Shown: positions 1 to 8,522 of the stretch, piece after piece
How the letters are laid out: the number at the start of each line of letters is the position of its first letter
Position numbering within the stretch: the stretch's first letter is position 1
Assembly (NCBI RefSeq): GCF_900142885.1
Contig: NZ_FRCL01000003.1
Span: 141,091-205,090 of the forward strand
Length of the DNA stretch: 64,000 bases
Direction of reading: 5' to 3'
Source of the DNA: Flavobacterium xinjiangense
Lineage (GTDB): Bacteria; Bacteroidota; Bacteroidia; Flavobacteriales; Flavobacteriaceae
Translations under genes and position numbers: made by a program
Notes under the pieces: generated by a model
Database searches by the model: none
What the model was told of the DNA's origin: nothing
Seen by the model: the letters and a program-made list of their open reading frames with translations, nothing else

Positions 1-813
1 AACAATCAGATCGTAAAAAGTAAAAATGATTTGTCCGCTTATTTATATGCTAATGCAAAAAAATTAATGACAACTTCTGACAAGATGAATTTCCGAAAGG
101 CGTATGATGATCTGGATTATTTAAATCAAATAAATCCAAATTACAAAGACGTTTTGCAATTGATGGATGAGGCAAAATTCAAAGGTTCGGATTATGTTTT
201 TGTCAATACAAAAAACGAAACAAATATGATTATCCCAACCCGTCTGCAAAACGACTTACTGGATTTCAGCACTTATGGGCTGAATGATAAATGGACCGTT
301 TACCACAATAACAAACAAAAAGGAATTGATTATAATTACGGAATGATGATTAATTTTAGACAGATTTATATTTCGCCCGAGCAAATAAAAGAGAAAGAAT
401 TTGTAAAAGAGCGCATCATAAAAGATGGTGTTAAAAAACTTATAGATGCTAATGGAAAAGAAGTCGTTGATGAGAAAGGTAAAGTTGTAATGGTGGATAA
501 CCTTAAAACTGTAAATGCTCGTATATACGAATTTAGACAATTTAAGTCTTGTCAGATTACCGCTAAAGTGGATTATGTAAATTACAGAAGCAATCAACTT
601 TTACAATCGTTCCCAATAACTAGCGAGTTTATATTTGAAAATATTTATGCTACCCATAAAGGTGACAGACGCGCCGCTGACGACAATTATTATTCCTATT
701 TTGACAAAAGAGCAGTAGCTTTTCCTAGCAACGAACAAATGGTTTATGATACAGGTGAAGATTTGAAAGCCAAAATAAAAGAAGTAATTTCTAGAAACCC
801 GTTTAGAAACTAA
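1..813 (+). CDS. Unrecognised protein, C-terminal part (cut by window edge)
   Basis: The reading frame is open to base 1, so this is the C-terminal 270 residues of a longer protein whose start lies outside the window. The TTG at 31 is internal and not a convincing start. I do not recognise the family. The first ~50 residues look helical, with an NPNYKDVLQLMDEAK stretch resembling a tetratricopeptide-like unit. The rest is rich in beta-forming and charged residues. No membrane segment is seen in this part. A strong terminator follows within 25 bases, so it is the last gene of its transcript and separate from the arginine cluster. Function unknown. Confidence 0.75.
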   Translation, partial: NNQIVKSKNDLSAYLYANAKKLMTTSDKMNFRKAYDDLDYLNQINPNYKDVLQLMDEAKFKGSDYVFVNTKNETNMIIPTRLQNDLLDFSTYGLNDKWTVYHNNKQKGIDYNYGMMINFRQIYISPEQIKEKEFVKERIIKDGVKKLIDANGKEVVDEKGKVVMVDNLKTVNARIYEFRQFKSCQITAKVDYVNYRSNQLLQSFPITSEFIFENIYATHKGDRRAADDNYYSYFDKRAVAFPSNEQMVYDTGEDLKAKIKEVISRNPFRN

Positions 814-835
814 TTAATTAGCAACAATCTATTTC

Positions 836-874
836 AAAACCTCCTTGGGCAATCAAATTTCACAAGGAGGTTTT
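836..874 (+). terminator. Rho-independent terminator after the first gene
   Basis: A perfect 12-bp inverted repeat (836-847 with 863-874, arm AAAACCTCCTTG) encloses a 15-base loop and ends in TTTT. It lies 23 bases after the stop at 813 and upstream of the arginine-cluster promoter, so it separates the two transcripts. Confidence 0.9.
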
Positions 875-930
875 ACATTTTAAAAATACAACAATACCTT
901 AATTTTTTGTTAGAAAATGCAAAATCAGTA

Positions 931-958
931 TTGAGTTATAAAAATTAGTGTACTTTTG
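931..958 (+). promoter_or_regulatory. Bacteroidota-type promoter of the arginine cluster
   Basis: TTG at 931-933 and TACTTTTG at 951-958 match the Bacteroidota -33/-7 consensus (TTG and TAnnTTTG) with a 17-base spacer. It is the only strong promoter between the terminator at 836-874 and the GNAT gene at 1288. The predicted start of transcription is close to 964, implying a leader of about 320 bases before the first enzyme gene. Confidence 0.7.
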
Positions 959-963
959 CACCA

Positions 964-1050
964 ATGAATAACACCAGTATAAATATAACTCCTATCTCAC
1001 GGACAAACAAACCGACTACTTCTCCCGAAGTACGGATGCTATTAGTATAG
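964..1050 (+). CDS. Candidate 28-residue leader peptide of the arginine cluster
   Basis: A short open frame begins with ATG at 964, almost at the predicted transcription start, and ends with TAG at 1050. The peptide contains two arginines (residues 13 and 24), both encoded by CGG, whereas neighbouring genes mostly use AGA or CGT. The second CGG sits in the 3' arm of a hairpin (1012-1035). This could be an attenuation leader that senses arginyl-tRNA, but the peptide is not strongly arginine-rich and the ATG would be nearly leaderless. A chance ORF cannot be excluded. Confidence 0.35.
   Translation: MNNTSINITPISRTNKPTTSPEVRMLLV
1012..1035 (+). promoter_or_regulatory. Leader hairpin upstream of the arginine cluster
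   Basis: TACTTC (1017-1022) pairs with GAAGTA (1027-1032) around a TCCC loop. CCG (1012-1014) pairs with CGG (1033-1035) across an AC bulge. It overlaps the end of the candidate leader peptide. No strong U-tract follows directly, although a T-rich stretch begins about 30 bases downstream. The rest of the leader (1051-1287) is AT-rich, with nothing else I can assign. Confidence 0.45.
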
Positions 1051-1287
1051 TTTCCACAAGTCTTTTGTTTTATTTTTATTCATTTTTCATTTTGCCGTTT
1101 TGAAATCACATTTATTTCCCATTGGAATAGTATATTCCAAAATCAGTATACATTTTTCATTAATATCTTGTAATTCAATTTATTGGACTATAAATTCGTA
1201 TTTTAGTTTCTTATTTCAATGCGAGAAAGAGTGTATTTCAGAACAAACTTACAACTCATTTTATAACTCAAAAATTCAACTCTTGAA

Positions 1288-1905
1288 ATGAATATATCAA
1301 TAATTATAACTCAGGAAGAGCACTATAAGTATTCACAAGAAATATGTGAAACCATTGAATTATCAGCCTTATTGAGAGGTACTGGTATTGCAAAGAGAAC
1401 TCCTGAATACATTCAGAAAAAAATGGAAAGCAAAGATGCCGTTATCGCATTAGACAACGGAAAATTTGCTGGTTTTTGTTATATCGAAAGTTGGGAACAC
1501 GGTAAATATGTGGCGCATTCAGGATTGATTGTTCATCCTGATTATAGAAATTTAGGTTTGGCAAAACAAATCAAATCAAAAGTCTTTGAATATTCTTTAG
1601 AGAAATATCCGGATGCCAAAATATTCGGAATTACAACTGGACTAGCTGTTATGAAAATCAATTCTGATTTAGGTTATAAACCAGTTCCCTTTTCGGAATT
1701 AACAACTGATCCGACCTTTTGGGCCGGCTGTAAAACCTGTACCAATTTTGAAATTTTGCAAAGCAAAGACAACAAAATGTGCTTGTGCACCGGAATGTTG
1801 TTTGATCCAAAAGAAAAACCAAAAGATCCGCCAAAACATCCATTTAACATAAGAGTTCTCAATAGATTAAAATTAATTAAACAAGCGCTTTTCTTAAAAA
1901 AATAA
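1288..1905 (+). CDS. GNAT family acyltransferase, likely N-acylglutamate synthase
   Basis: This 205-residue protein has a GNAT core. The segment HSGLIVHPDYRNLGLAKQIK (about residues 90-110) holds the acetyl-CoA pyrophosphate-binding R/Q-x-x-G-x-A-like loop. A Cys-containing tail (GCKTC, then MCLCTG) follows. It is the first gene of the arginine cluster and ends four bases before argG. Bacteroidota lack classical ArgA and ArgJ here, so this gene is the natural candidate for acylating glutamate at the first step of arginine synthesis. Whether the donor is acetyl-CoA or succinyl-CoA is not shown; the downstream carbamoyltransferase hints at succinyl. GNAT membership is seen in sequence; the specific role is inferred from position. 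Confidence 0.75.
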   Translation: MNISIIITQEEHYKYSQEICETIELSALLRGTGIAKRTPEYIQKKMESKDAVIALDNGKFAGFCYIESWEHGKYVAHSGLIVHPDYRNLGLAKQIKSKVFEYSLEKYPDAKIFGITTGLAVMKINSDLGYKPVPFSELTTDPTFWAGCKTCTNFEILQSKDNKMCLCTGMLFDPKEKPKDPPKHPFNIRVLNRLKLIKQALFLKK

Positions 1906-1909
1906 TATC

Positions 1910-3103
1910 ATGAAAAAAGTAGTATTAGCATACAGCGGAGGATTAGATACTTCATATTGCCTAAAATATTTGAAGAACGAAAAAGGATACGAAGTTCATA
2001 CAGTCCTTATAAATACAGGAGGTTTTGATGAAGCTGAACTAGCCGCTATTGAAGAAAGAGCTTACGAATTAGGAAGTGCGCAGCATGCAAATCTTACCAT
2101 TGTAGATAAATATTATGACAAAGCCATTAAATATTTGATTTATGGAAATGTATTAAAAAACAATACATATCCATTATCAGTAAGCGCTGAACGTGTTTTT
2201 CAAGCAATTGAAGCCATTAAATATGCGAAATCTGTTGGTGCTGAAGCAATTGCTCACGGAAGTACTGGTGCAGGAAATGACCAAATTCGTTTTGATTTAA
2301 TTTTCCAAACCATTGCTCCCGAAATTGAAATCATCACTCCAATCAGAGATTTAAAATTATCAAGACAGGAAGAAGTTGATTATTTATCTAAAAACGGAGT
2401 TCATTATTCTTGGGAAAAAGCACAATATTCCATTAATAAAGGATTATGGGGAACAAGCGTAGGTGGTAAAGAAACATTGACCTCAAATCAATCTTTACCA
2501 AGTGAAGCTTATCCTTCTCAATTGCAAAAAACGGGTGAAGAGAAAGTAACACTACAATTTGAAAAAGGACAGTTAGTAGGTATCAATGGGACGCTGGATA
2601 TACCAACAAAAAACATCGTTGCATTAGAAAAATTGGCCAGCGCCTATGCTATAGGCAGAGACACGCACGTGGGAGATACTATTATCGGAATTAAGGGAAG
2701 AGTTGGTTTTGAAGCCGCCGCACCTTTAATCATCATCAAAGCGCACCATTTATTAGAGAAACATACCCTTGGGAAATGGCAACAATACTGGAAAGAACAA
2801 CTAGGGAACTGGTACGGAATGTTGTTTCATGAAGGACAATTCTTGGATCCTGTGATGAGAAACATCGAGGCTTTCCTGGAAGATACTCAAACCACTGTAA
2901 ACGGAACCGTTATCGTTTCGCTAAAACCATATCACTTTACATTGGACGGAATTGAATCTGAAAATGATTTAATGAATACCGGTTTTGGACAATACGGAGA
3001 AATGAACAACGCTTGGACGTCTGATGATGCCAAAGGATTTATCAAAATTCTGGGGAATGCCCAAAACATATTTTCATCTGTAAACAAACTAACACATGAT
3101 TAA
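1910..3103 (+). CDS. argG: Argininosuccinate synthase
   Basis: The 397-residue cytosolic enzyme joins citrulline and aspartate using ATP, the penultimate step of arginine synthesis. The N-terminal PP-loop SGGLDTS (about residues 9-15) binds ATP. The HGSTGAGNDQIRFD segment and the internal YSINKGLWGTSVGG segment are typical of the family. Length matches the usual ~400 residues. The ATG at 1910 follows the GNAT stop by four bases, and the 3' end overlaps argC by eight bases, so the three genes are translationally coupled in one operon. Confidence 0.97.
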   Translation: MKKVVLAYSGGLDTSYCLKYLKNEKGYEVHTVLINTGGFDEAELAAIEERAYELGSAQHANLTIVDKYYDKAIKYLIYGNVLKNNTYPLSVSAERVFQAIEAIKYAKSVGAEAIAHGSTGAGNDQIRFDLIFQTIAPEIEIITPIRDLKLSRQEEVDYLSKNGVHYSWEKAQYSINKGLWGTSVGGKETLTSNQSLPSEAYPSQLQKTGEEKVTLQFEKGQLVGINGTLDIPTKNIVALEKLASAYAIGRDTHVGDTIIGIKGRVGFEAAAPLIIIKAHHLLEKHTLGKWQQYWKEQLGNWYGMLFHEGQFLDPVMRNIEAFLEDTQTTVNGTVIVSLKPYHFTLDGIESENDLMNTGFGQYGEMNNAWTSDDAKGFIKILGNAQNIFSSVNKLTHD

Positions 3104-4073
3104 TATTGGAATAATTGGTGGTTCAGGTTATACAGCGGGAGAACTCATCAGAATATTGATGTTTCATCCCAATGCTACACTTGATTTTGTTTACAGCACA
3201 ACAAATGCTGGAAAACCACTTCATGTTGCGCATCATGATTTGATGGGCGATATCGAAATGAATTTTACCGATACTGTAAATCCAAATGTGAATGTTGTTT
3301 TCTTATGTTTAGGTCATGGTAAATCAAAATCATTTTTAGAGCAAAATCAATTTGCAAGTCATACCAAAATCATCGATTTAGGAAATGATTTCAGATTAAC
3401 AAAAGACAAAGATTTTGACAGTAAAACTTTCGTTTACGGCTTACCCGAATTGAATAAAGCGGTTATCAAAAACGCTCAATTTATCGCTAATCCAGGTTGT
3501 TTTGCGACAGCGATTCAATTGGCTTTATTGCCATTGGCAAAAAACGAAATGCTTACTACTGATGTCCACATCAATGCCACAACTGGAAGTACAGGAGCCG
3601 GAGTTTCACCTTCGGAAACGACGCATTTTAGTTGGAGATCGAATAATATGTCGCATTACAAAGCTTTTGAACACCAACATCTAGGGGAAATAAACCAAAG
3701 CGTAAACCAACTGCAAGCGGATTATAAAAACGAATTGATTTTTGTACCCAACAGAGGGGATTTTGCTAGAGGGATTTTCGCCACATTATACACAACAATC
3801 GAAGAAAGTCTGGAAGATGTAGTTGCAAAATATGAGGCTTTTTATAAAGACCAACCTTTCGTAACCGTTACAACTACTGGAATCAATATGAAGCAAGTAG
3901 TTCAAACGAATAAATGTATTATTAGTTTAATGAAAAAAGGAAACCGGTTATTGATTACTTCAGTAATTGATAATTTAACAAAAGGAGCCTCAGGGCAAGC
4001 CATACAAAACATGAATTTAATGTTTGGATTGGATGAAACCACAGGATTACATTTGAAACCAAGCGGATTTTAA
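3096..4073 (+). CDS. argC: N-acetyl-gamma-glutamyl-phosphate reductase
   Basis: The 325-residue enzyme reduces N-acyl-glutamyl phosphate to the semialdehyde with NADPH. The start shows the Rossmann motif GGSGYTAGE. The catalytic cysteine is in NPGCFAT (Cys135), and a conserved histidine region FEHQHLGEI follows near residue 195. Length is normal. It overlaps argG by eight bases. In this cluster the natural substrate may be the N-succinyl rather than N-acetyl derivative, given the carbamoyltransferase downstream. Confidence 0.96.
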   Translation: MINIGIIGGSGYTAGELIRILMFHPNATLDFVYSTTNAGKPLHVAHHDLMGDIEMNFTDTVNPNVNVVFLCLGHGKSKSFLEQNQFASHTKIIDLGNDFRLTKDKDFDSKTFVYGLPELNKAVIKNAQFIANPGCFATAIQLALLPLAKNEMLTTDVHINATTGSTGAGVSPSETTHFSWRSNNMSHYKAFEHQHLGEINQSVNQLQADYKNELIFVPNRGDFARGIFATLYTTIEESLEDVVAKYEAFYKDQPFVTVTTTGINMKQVVQTNKCIISLMKKGNRLLITSVIDNLTKGASGQAIQNMNLMFGLDETTGLHLKPSGF

Positions 4074-4154
4074 AATAATTGAAAGATTGAAGAATTTAAT
4101 GACTTAAAAATTATTAGGATTCTATAAACAGAAAAAGATTTAAAAACGAATTGA

Positions 4155-4186
4155 ATCTTTAAATTTTTAAATCTTTAAATCTTTAA
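4155..4186 (+). repeat. Tandem 8-bp microrepeat upstream of argD
   Basis: Four head-to-tail copies of ATCTTTAA (one copy with C to T) end ten bases before the argD start codon. The rest of the 123-base gap after argC is AT-rich. Similar unrelated microrepeats occur before other genes in this window. Confidence 0.8.
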
Positions 4187-4196
4187 ATAATTAAAA

Positions 4197-5333
4197 ATGA
4201 ACTTATTTGACGTTTACCCATTATACAACATCACTCCTGTAGAAGCACTGGATTGTACTATTACAGATGAAAAAGGAGTGGAATATTTAGATTTATATGG
4301 TGGTCATGGAGTAATTTCCATTGGACACACCCAACCGGAATATGTTGCCAAATTAAAAAATCAATTGGACAATATTGGTTTTTATTCGAATGCGATTCAG
4401 AATCCATTGCAAGTAGAATTAGCAGAAAAATTAGGGAAACTTTCAGGATTGGAAGACTATACTTTATTCTTGTGCAGTTCTGGAGCTGAAGCCAATGAAA
4501 ACGCTTTGAAATTAGCCTCTTTTCACAACATTAAATCGCGTGTAATTGCTTTTGACAATTCTTTCCACGGAAGAACTTCGGCGGCAGTTGCGGTTACAGA
4601 TAACAAAAAAATTGTTGCGCCAATCAATGCACAACAAATCGTTACTTTTTTACCATTGAATAATATCGAGTTGGTAGAAAACGAACTAAAAAAAGGAGAT
4701 GTTTCTTCTGTTATAATTGAAGGAATTCAAGGAGTTGGTGGTTTAGACCAAGGAACAACTGAATTTTTTCAGGCATTAGAAAAACTATGCGAGGCTTATG
4801 ATGTTGTATTGATTTTGGACGAAGTGCAATCCGGATACGGAAGAAGCGGAAAGTTTTTTGCACACCAACACCATAACATCAAAGCAGATATTATTTGTCT
4901 GGCGAAAGGAATGGGTAACGGATTTCCTATTGGCGGAATCTTGATTTCTCCAAAATTTACAGCGAGTTACGGATTATTGGGAACTACTTTTGGTGGAAGC
5001 CATTTGGCTTGTGCTGCCGGAATTGCTGTTTTGGATGTGATTGAAAGCGAAAAATTAATGGATAACGTAAATGACGTTTACGCCTATTTTTTAGAAGCAA
5101 TCAAACAAGTTCCTGAAGTTATTAAAGTAAAAGGAAGAGGATTAATGCTTGGTGTAGAATTTGATTTTGACGTAAGTACGCTTCGTAAAAAAATGATTAT
5201 TGACAAACATATTTTTACCGGAAACGCTAATAATAAAAACTTATTAAGAATCCTTCCTCCAATGACAATCAAGAAGGAAGCAATCGATACCTTTATCATA
5301 GCTTTAAAAGAAGCATTAGCAGAATTGAAATGA
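4197..5333 (+). CDS. argD: Acetylornithine/succinylornithine aminotransferase
   Basis: This 378-residue class III PLP-dependent aminotransferase converts N-acyl-glutamate semialdehyde to N-acyl-ornithine. Family features are CSSGAEANENALKLA (phosphate-binding), FHGRT, LDEVQSGYGRSG, and the PLP lysine in LAKGMGNG (Lys237). Length is close to the ArgD norm of ~400. It lies between argC and proA in the same direction, with an 86-base gap after it. The arginine context supports ArgD rather than ornithine or GABA aminotransferase, but substrate specificity cannot be read directly. Confidence 0.93.
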   Translation: MNLFDVYPLYNITPVEALDCTITDEKGVEYLDLYGGHGVISIGHTQPEYVAKLKNQLDNIGFYSNAIQNPLQVELAEKLGKLSGLEDYTLFLCSSGAEANENALKLASFHNIKSRVIAFDNSFHGRTSAAVAVTDNKKIVAPINAQQIVTFLPLNNIELVENELKKGDVSSVIIEGIQGVGGLDQGTTEFFQALEKLCEAYDVVLILDEVQSGYGRSGKFFAHQHHNIKADIICLAKGMGNGFPIGGILISPKFTASYGLLGTTFGGSHLACAAGIAVLDVIESEKLMDNVNDVYAYFLEAIKQVPEVIKVKGRGLMLGVEFDFDVSTLRKKMIIDKHIFTGNANNKNLLRILPPMTIKKEAIDTFIIALKEALAELK

Positions 5334-5419
5334 TTTTTAACATAAAAGTCATATTAGCTCTTAAAATCATATGACTTATATTTTTAGATTTTCCTTCTAA
5401 AATAGTAAAACCAAAAGCA

Positions 5420-6616
5420 ATGAACCACTTATTACCAATAGAAAAACGAAATGCAGTTTTAAAGCGTATGGCCGAACTTCTCGAACTAGAAAGAGCCAAT
5501 CTTAAGACTATAAATCAACAGGATATCAATAATTATTCTGGAGATGACTTGGCCATGGAAAAACGTTTATTGGTTGATGATGCCAAAATTGACGGAATGA
5601 TTTTATCCATGCAACAATTAGCAAGTCAAGAAGATCCTATTGGTGTGGAGCGTTTTAATTTCAACCATGAAAACGGAATGAAAATCATCAATAAAACAGC
5701 GGCTTTTGGGACCATAATGATTATTTATGAATCCAGACCTGATGTTACCGTTGAAGCTGGTGGAATCGCTTTTAAATCCGGAAATAAAATTTTATTAAAA
5801 GGCGGAAAAGAATCTTTACTATCCAATTTAAAAATTGTGGAATTGTGGCATCAGGCTTTAACAGCAAATAATGTTGCGACAGAATGGGTAGAATACCTGA
5901 ATTACAATCGGGAAGAAACGCAGGCATTTTTGGAGAAACCAACACAAAAAGTAGATTTAATCGTTCCTCGTGGTGGTGAAAACCTAATTGCTTTTGTAAA
6001 AAAACACGCAACCTGCCCGCTGATTATAAGTGGTCGAGGAAATAATTTTGTTTATGTAAATAAGGAAGCCGATTTGAAAAAAGCGCTTGATATTATTATT
6101 AACGGAAAGACCTCAAATATATCTGTTTGCAATGCTCTAGATAAAGTATTAATTGATACAAATCTTGAAAATTGGGAAGCTTTTGCAAAGAAAACAATTG
6201 CCGAATTACAACAAAGAAACGTAACCGTTTTAGGAGATGAAAATATTTCAAGAGTAACAAATGTTCCTCAGATCGAATCGGATTTAATTTGGTATGAAGA
6301 GTTTTTAGATTATAAAATTGTCATAGGAACAACAAATTCAGACCAAGAAGCGATTGACAAAATAAATAAATATTGTGGCGGACATTCGGCTTCGATAATC
6401 ACAAAGAATGATGCAATTGCTCAGGAATTCATGGAAAATGTAGATACTGCAGCCGTATATCAAAACGCCTCTACCCGATTCACTGATGGAGGACAATTTG
6501 GTTTAGGAGGAGAATTGGCGATTAGCACAGACAAATTACACCAACGTGGACCAATTGGTTTGCAACATTTAGTTACTAATAAGTGGTATATTTACGGAAA
6601 TGGACAAATTAGATAG
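5420..6616 (+). CDS. proA: Glutamate-5-semialdehyde dehydrogenase
   Basis: The 398-residue NADPH-dependent enzyme makes glutamate-5-semialdehyde from glutamyl phosphate for proline. An aldehyde dehydrogenase fold is indicated by IIYESRPDVTVEAGG, the NAD-binding VPRGGENL region and the catalytic cysteine in ISVCNALDKVL (Cys237). The C-terminal FGLGGELAISTDK segment is typical of ProA. It lies inside the arginine cluster next to proB, so proline and arginine synthesis from glutamate are probably co-expressed. Confidence 0.95.
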   Translation: MNHLLPIEKRNAVLKRMAELLELERANLKTINQQDINNYSGDDLAMEKRLLVDDAKIDGMILSMQQLASQEDPIGVERFNFNHENGMKIINKTAAFGTIMIIYESRPDVTVEAGGIAFKSGNKILLKGGKESLLSNLKIVELWHQALTANNVATEWVEYLNYNREETQAFLEKPTQKVDLIVPRGGENLIAFVKKHATCPLIISGRGNNFVYVNKEADLKKALDIIINGKTSNISVCNALDKVLIDTNLENWEAFAKKTIAELQQRNVTVLGDENISRVTNVPQIESDLIWYEEFLDYKIVIGTTNSDQEAIDKINKYCGGHSASIITKNDAIAQEFMENVDTAAVYQNASTRFTDGGQFGLGGELAISTDKLHQRGPIGLQHLVTNKWYIYGNGQIR

Positions 6617-6622
6617 TAGTCG

Positions 6623-6649
6623 TAAAGTCGAAAGTCATAAAGTCGAAAG
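6623..6649 (+). repeat. Tandem TAAAGTCGAAAG microrepeat after proA
   Basis: Two identical 12-base copies lie at 6623-6634 and 6638-6649, 15 bases apart, just after the proA stop. They belong to the same class of flavobacterial intergenic microrepeats seen before argD and argF'. Confidence 0.7.
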
Positions 6650-6754
6650 ATTATAAAAAAGAAGGATTCAGAATATTAACAAAACACTTTGCTTACATAG
6701 CGTTTAACGATGTTACGTTTGAAAATTAACTTTGCGCACTTTGCGGTTAAAAAA

Positions 6755-7516
6755 ATGGCTAAAAAAAGAATTTTATTAAAGTTAGGAAGCAATACGTTAA
6801 CCAAAGAAACCAATCACATTTCGAGAGGAAAGATTGAAGATATTGGGATGCAAATAGCGGCTTTACAAGACGATTACGAGTTTATCATTGTTAGTTCCGG
6901 TGCCATTGCTGCAGCAAAACAGTTCGTAAAACTGGAAAATCAAGATAAAGATGTTTTTGTAAAACAAGCGTTGGCTTCAATTGGTCAGCCTCATTTAATG
7001 CGGATTTATCATGAAAACTTCAGCGATTTAGGATTACTCATTTCGCAGTGTTTGCTTTCTTATTCTGATTTCGAAAAAGAACAATCTAAAGTAAATATTG
7101 TGAACACCATCAATGTGTTGGTAAAAAACAATTACATCCCAATTATCAATGAAAATGATACGGTGGCTACGGATGAGATTCGGTTTGGCGATAATGACAA
7201 ATTAGCCGCTTTAACGGCCGTTTTATTAAATGTTGACATTCTGATAATTGCTACCAATACGAACGGGATTTACACTAAAACATCCATCCATGATGCCGTT
7301 CCTGAAACGATTTCTCTAGTAACCGATTTAAAAGTATTGGAAAAAGAGATTGGCGATTCTAAATCCTCGCACGGAACCGGCGGAATGCAATCTAAAATAG
7401 AAGCCTCAGCGATTGCCAAAGCAGCCAATATCGAAACCTGGATAGTCAACGGATTAGAAGACAATTTTATTTTGAAAGCTTTAAAAAACGAAATACCTTT
7501 TACTAAAATAATTTAA
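6755..7516 (+). CDS. proB: Glutamate 5-kinase, short form without PUA domain
   Basis: This amino-acid kinase fold protein phosphorylates glutamate in the first step of proline synthesis. Motifs are KLGSNTLT near the start, SSGAIAAA, NENDTVATDEIRFGDNDKLA, and the GTGGMQSKIEA segment near residue 210. I chose the ATG at 6755, preceded by an A-rich stretch, over an in-frame ATG 45 bases upstream. This gives 253 residues, beginning MAKKRILLKLGSNT. The enzyme lacks the C-terminal PUA domain of long ProB proteins such as that of E. coli (~367 residues). Confidence 0.93.
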   Translation: MAKKRILLKLGSNTLTKETNHISRGKIEDIGMQIAALQDDYEFIIVSSGAIAAAKQFVKLENQDKDVFVKQALASIGQPHLMRIYHENFSDLGLLISQCLLSYSDFEKEQSKVNIVNTINVLVKNNYIPIINENDTVATDEIRFGDNDKLAALTAVLLNVDILIIATNTNGIYTKTSIHDAVPETISLVTDLKVLEKEIGDSKSSHGTGGMQSKIEASAIAKAANIETWIVNGLEDNFILKALKNEIPFTKII

Positions 7517-7546
7517 TTCGAATAGTGGATTGTTTGATTTTTGGAC

Positions 7547-7567
7547 AATTCATAATTCATAATTCAT
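7547..7567 (+). repeat. Three tandem AATTCAT heptamers before argF'
   Basis: Perfect copies at 7547-7553, 7554-7560 and 7561-7567 end eight bases before the argF' ATG. A change in copy number would alter the distance between start codon and upstream signals. Confidence 0.85.
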
Positions 7568-7574
7568 AACTATA

Positions 7575-8522
7575 ATGAACTACATCTCCATACAAAAAAT
7601 AGATTCACTTGATAAATGGGTGAAACAAGCGCTAAAAATCAAGAAAAAACCACTTAAAAACAAAAAACTGGGTAAAAATAAAACCTTAGGAATGTTATTT
7701 TTTAATTCCAGTTTGAGAACGCGTTTGAGCACGCAAAAAGCAGCTCTTAATTTAGGAATGAACGTTATGGTAATGAACTTTACCAGTGAAGGTTGGACAC
7801 TTGAATTTGAAGATGGAGCCATCATGAACTCCGGTGCTTCGGAACATATCAAAGAAGCAGCCGCGGTAGTTTCTCAATATTGCGATATTGTTGCTATTAG
7901 GGCTTTTGCCGGATTGGTAGACAAAGAAAAAGACAATGCCGAAATCGTACTTTCCGGCTTCCTAAAATATGCCACTGTGCCTGTTGTGAATATGGAAAGT
8001 GCGACAGGACATCCTTTACAATCCCTTGCCGATGCCATTACTATGGCTGAACACAAAACAAAACACAGGCCAAAAGTAGTTTTGACTTGGGCGCCACACC
8101 CTAAAGCGTTACCTCAAGCAGTTCCTAATTCGTTTGTGGAAATGATGCAGTTACAAAATGCTGAATTCGTGATTACACATCCCGAAGGTTACGAATTGAA
8201 TCCTGAAATCACTAAAGATTCCAAGATTGAATACGACCAAGACAAAGCATTTGAAAATGCCGATTTTATCTATGCTAAAAACTGGAGCAATTACAAGGAA
8301 TATGGTCAGATTACAAATTCAGATCCAAATTGGACTGTAACTGCAGATAAAATGAAACTAACGAACAATGCTAAATTCATGCACTGTTTGCCGGTAAGAC
8401 GTAATGTAATTGTTACTGATGAAGTGATTGACAGCGAAAATTCAATTGTTATCGAACAAGCCAACAATAGAACCTACGCTGCACAATTAGTGTTGCAAAA
8501 AATATTGAAAAATGGAAAATAA
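7575..8522 (+). CDS. argF': N-succinyl/N-acetyl-L-ornithine carbamoyltransferase
   Basis: This 315-residue transcarbamylase acts on N-acylated ornithine, as known for Bacteroides and Xanthomonas. The carbamoyl phosphate loop is NSSLRTR (residues 44-50), and the C-terminal catalytic motif is HCLPVRRN. At the position that separates acetylornithine enzymes (Glu92 in Xanthomonas) from succinylornithine enzymes (Pro90 in Bacteroides fragilis), this protein has Ser89 in NSGASEH. The absence of Glu favours N-succinylornithine; this is inference from established mutational work on the family. It overlaps argB by 11 bases. Confidence 0.93.
   Translation: MNYISIQKIDSLDKWVKQALKIKKKPLKNKKLGKNKTLGMLFFNSSLRTRLSTQKAALNLGMNVMVMNFTSEGWTLEFEDGAIMNSGASEHIKEAAAVVSQYCDIVAIRAFAGLVDKEKDNAEIVLSGFLKYATVPVVNMESATGHPLQSLADAITMAEHKTKHRPKVVLTWAPHPKALPQAVPNSFVEMMQLQNAEFVITHPEGYELNPEITKDSKIEYDQDKAFENADFIYAKNWSNYKEYGQITNSDPNWTVTADKMKLTNNAKFMHCLPVRRNVIVTDEVIDSENSIVIEQANNRTYAAQLVLQKILKNGK

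Noticed and set aside
1100-1291. 63-codon frame between the leader and the GNAT gene
   Set aside because: Composition is Phe/Ser/Ile-rich with no protein-like pattern, and it overlaps the GNAT start. It is most likely untranslated leader.
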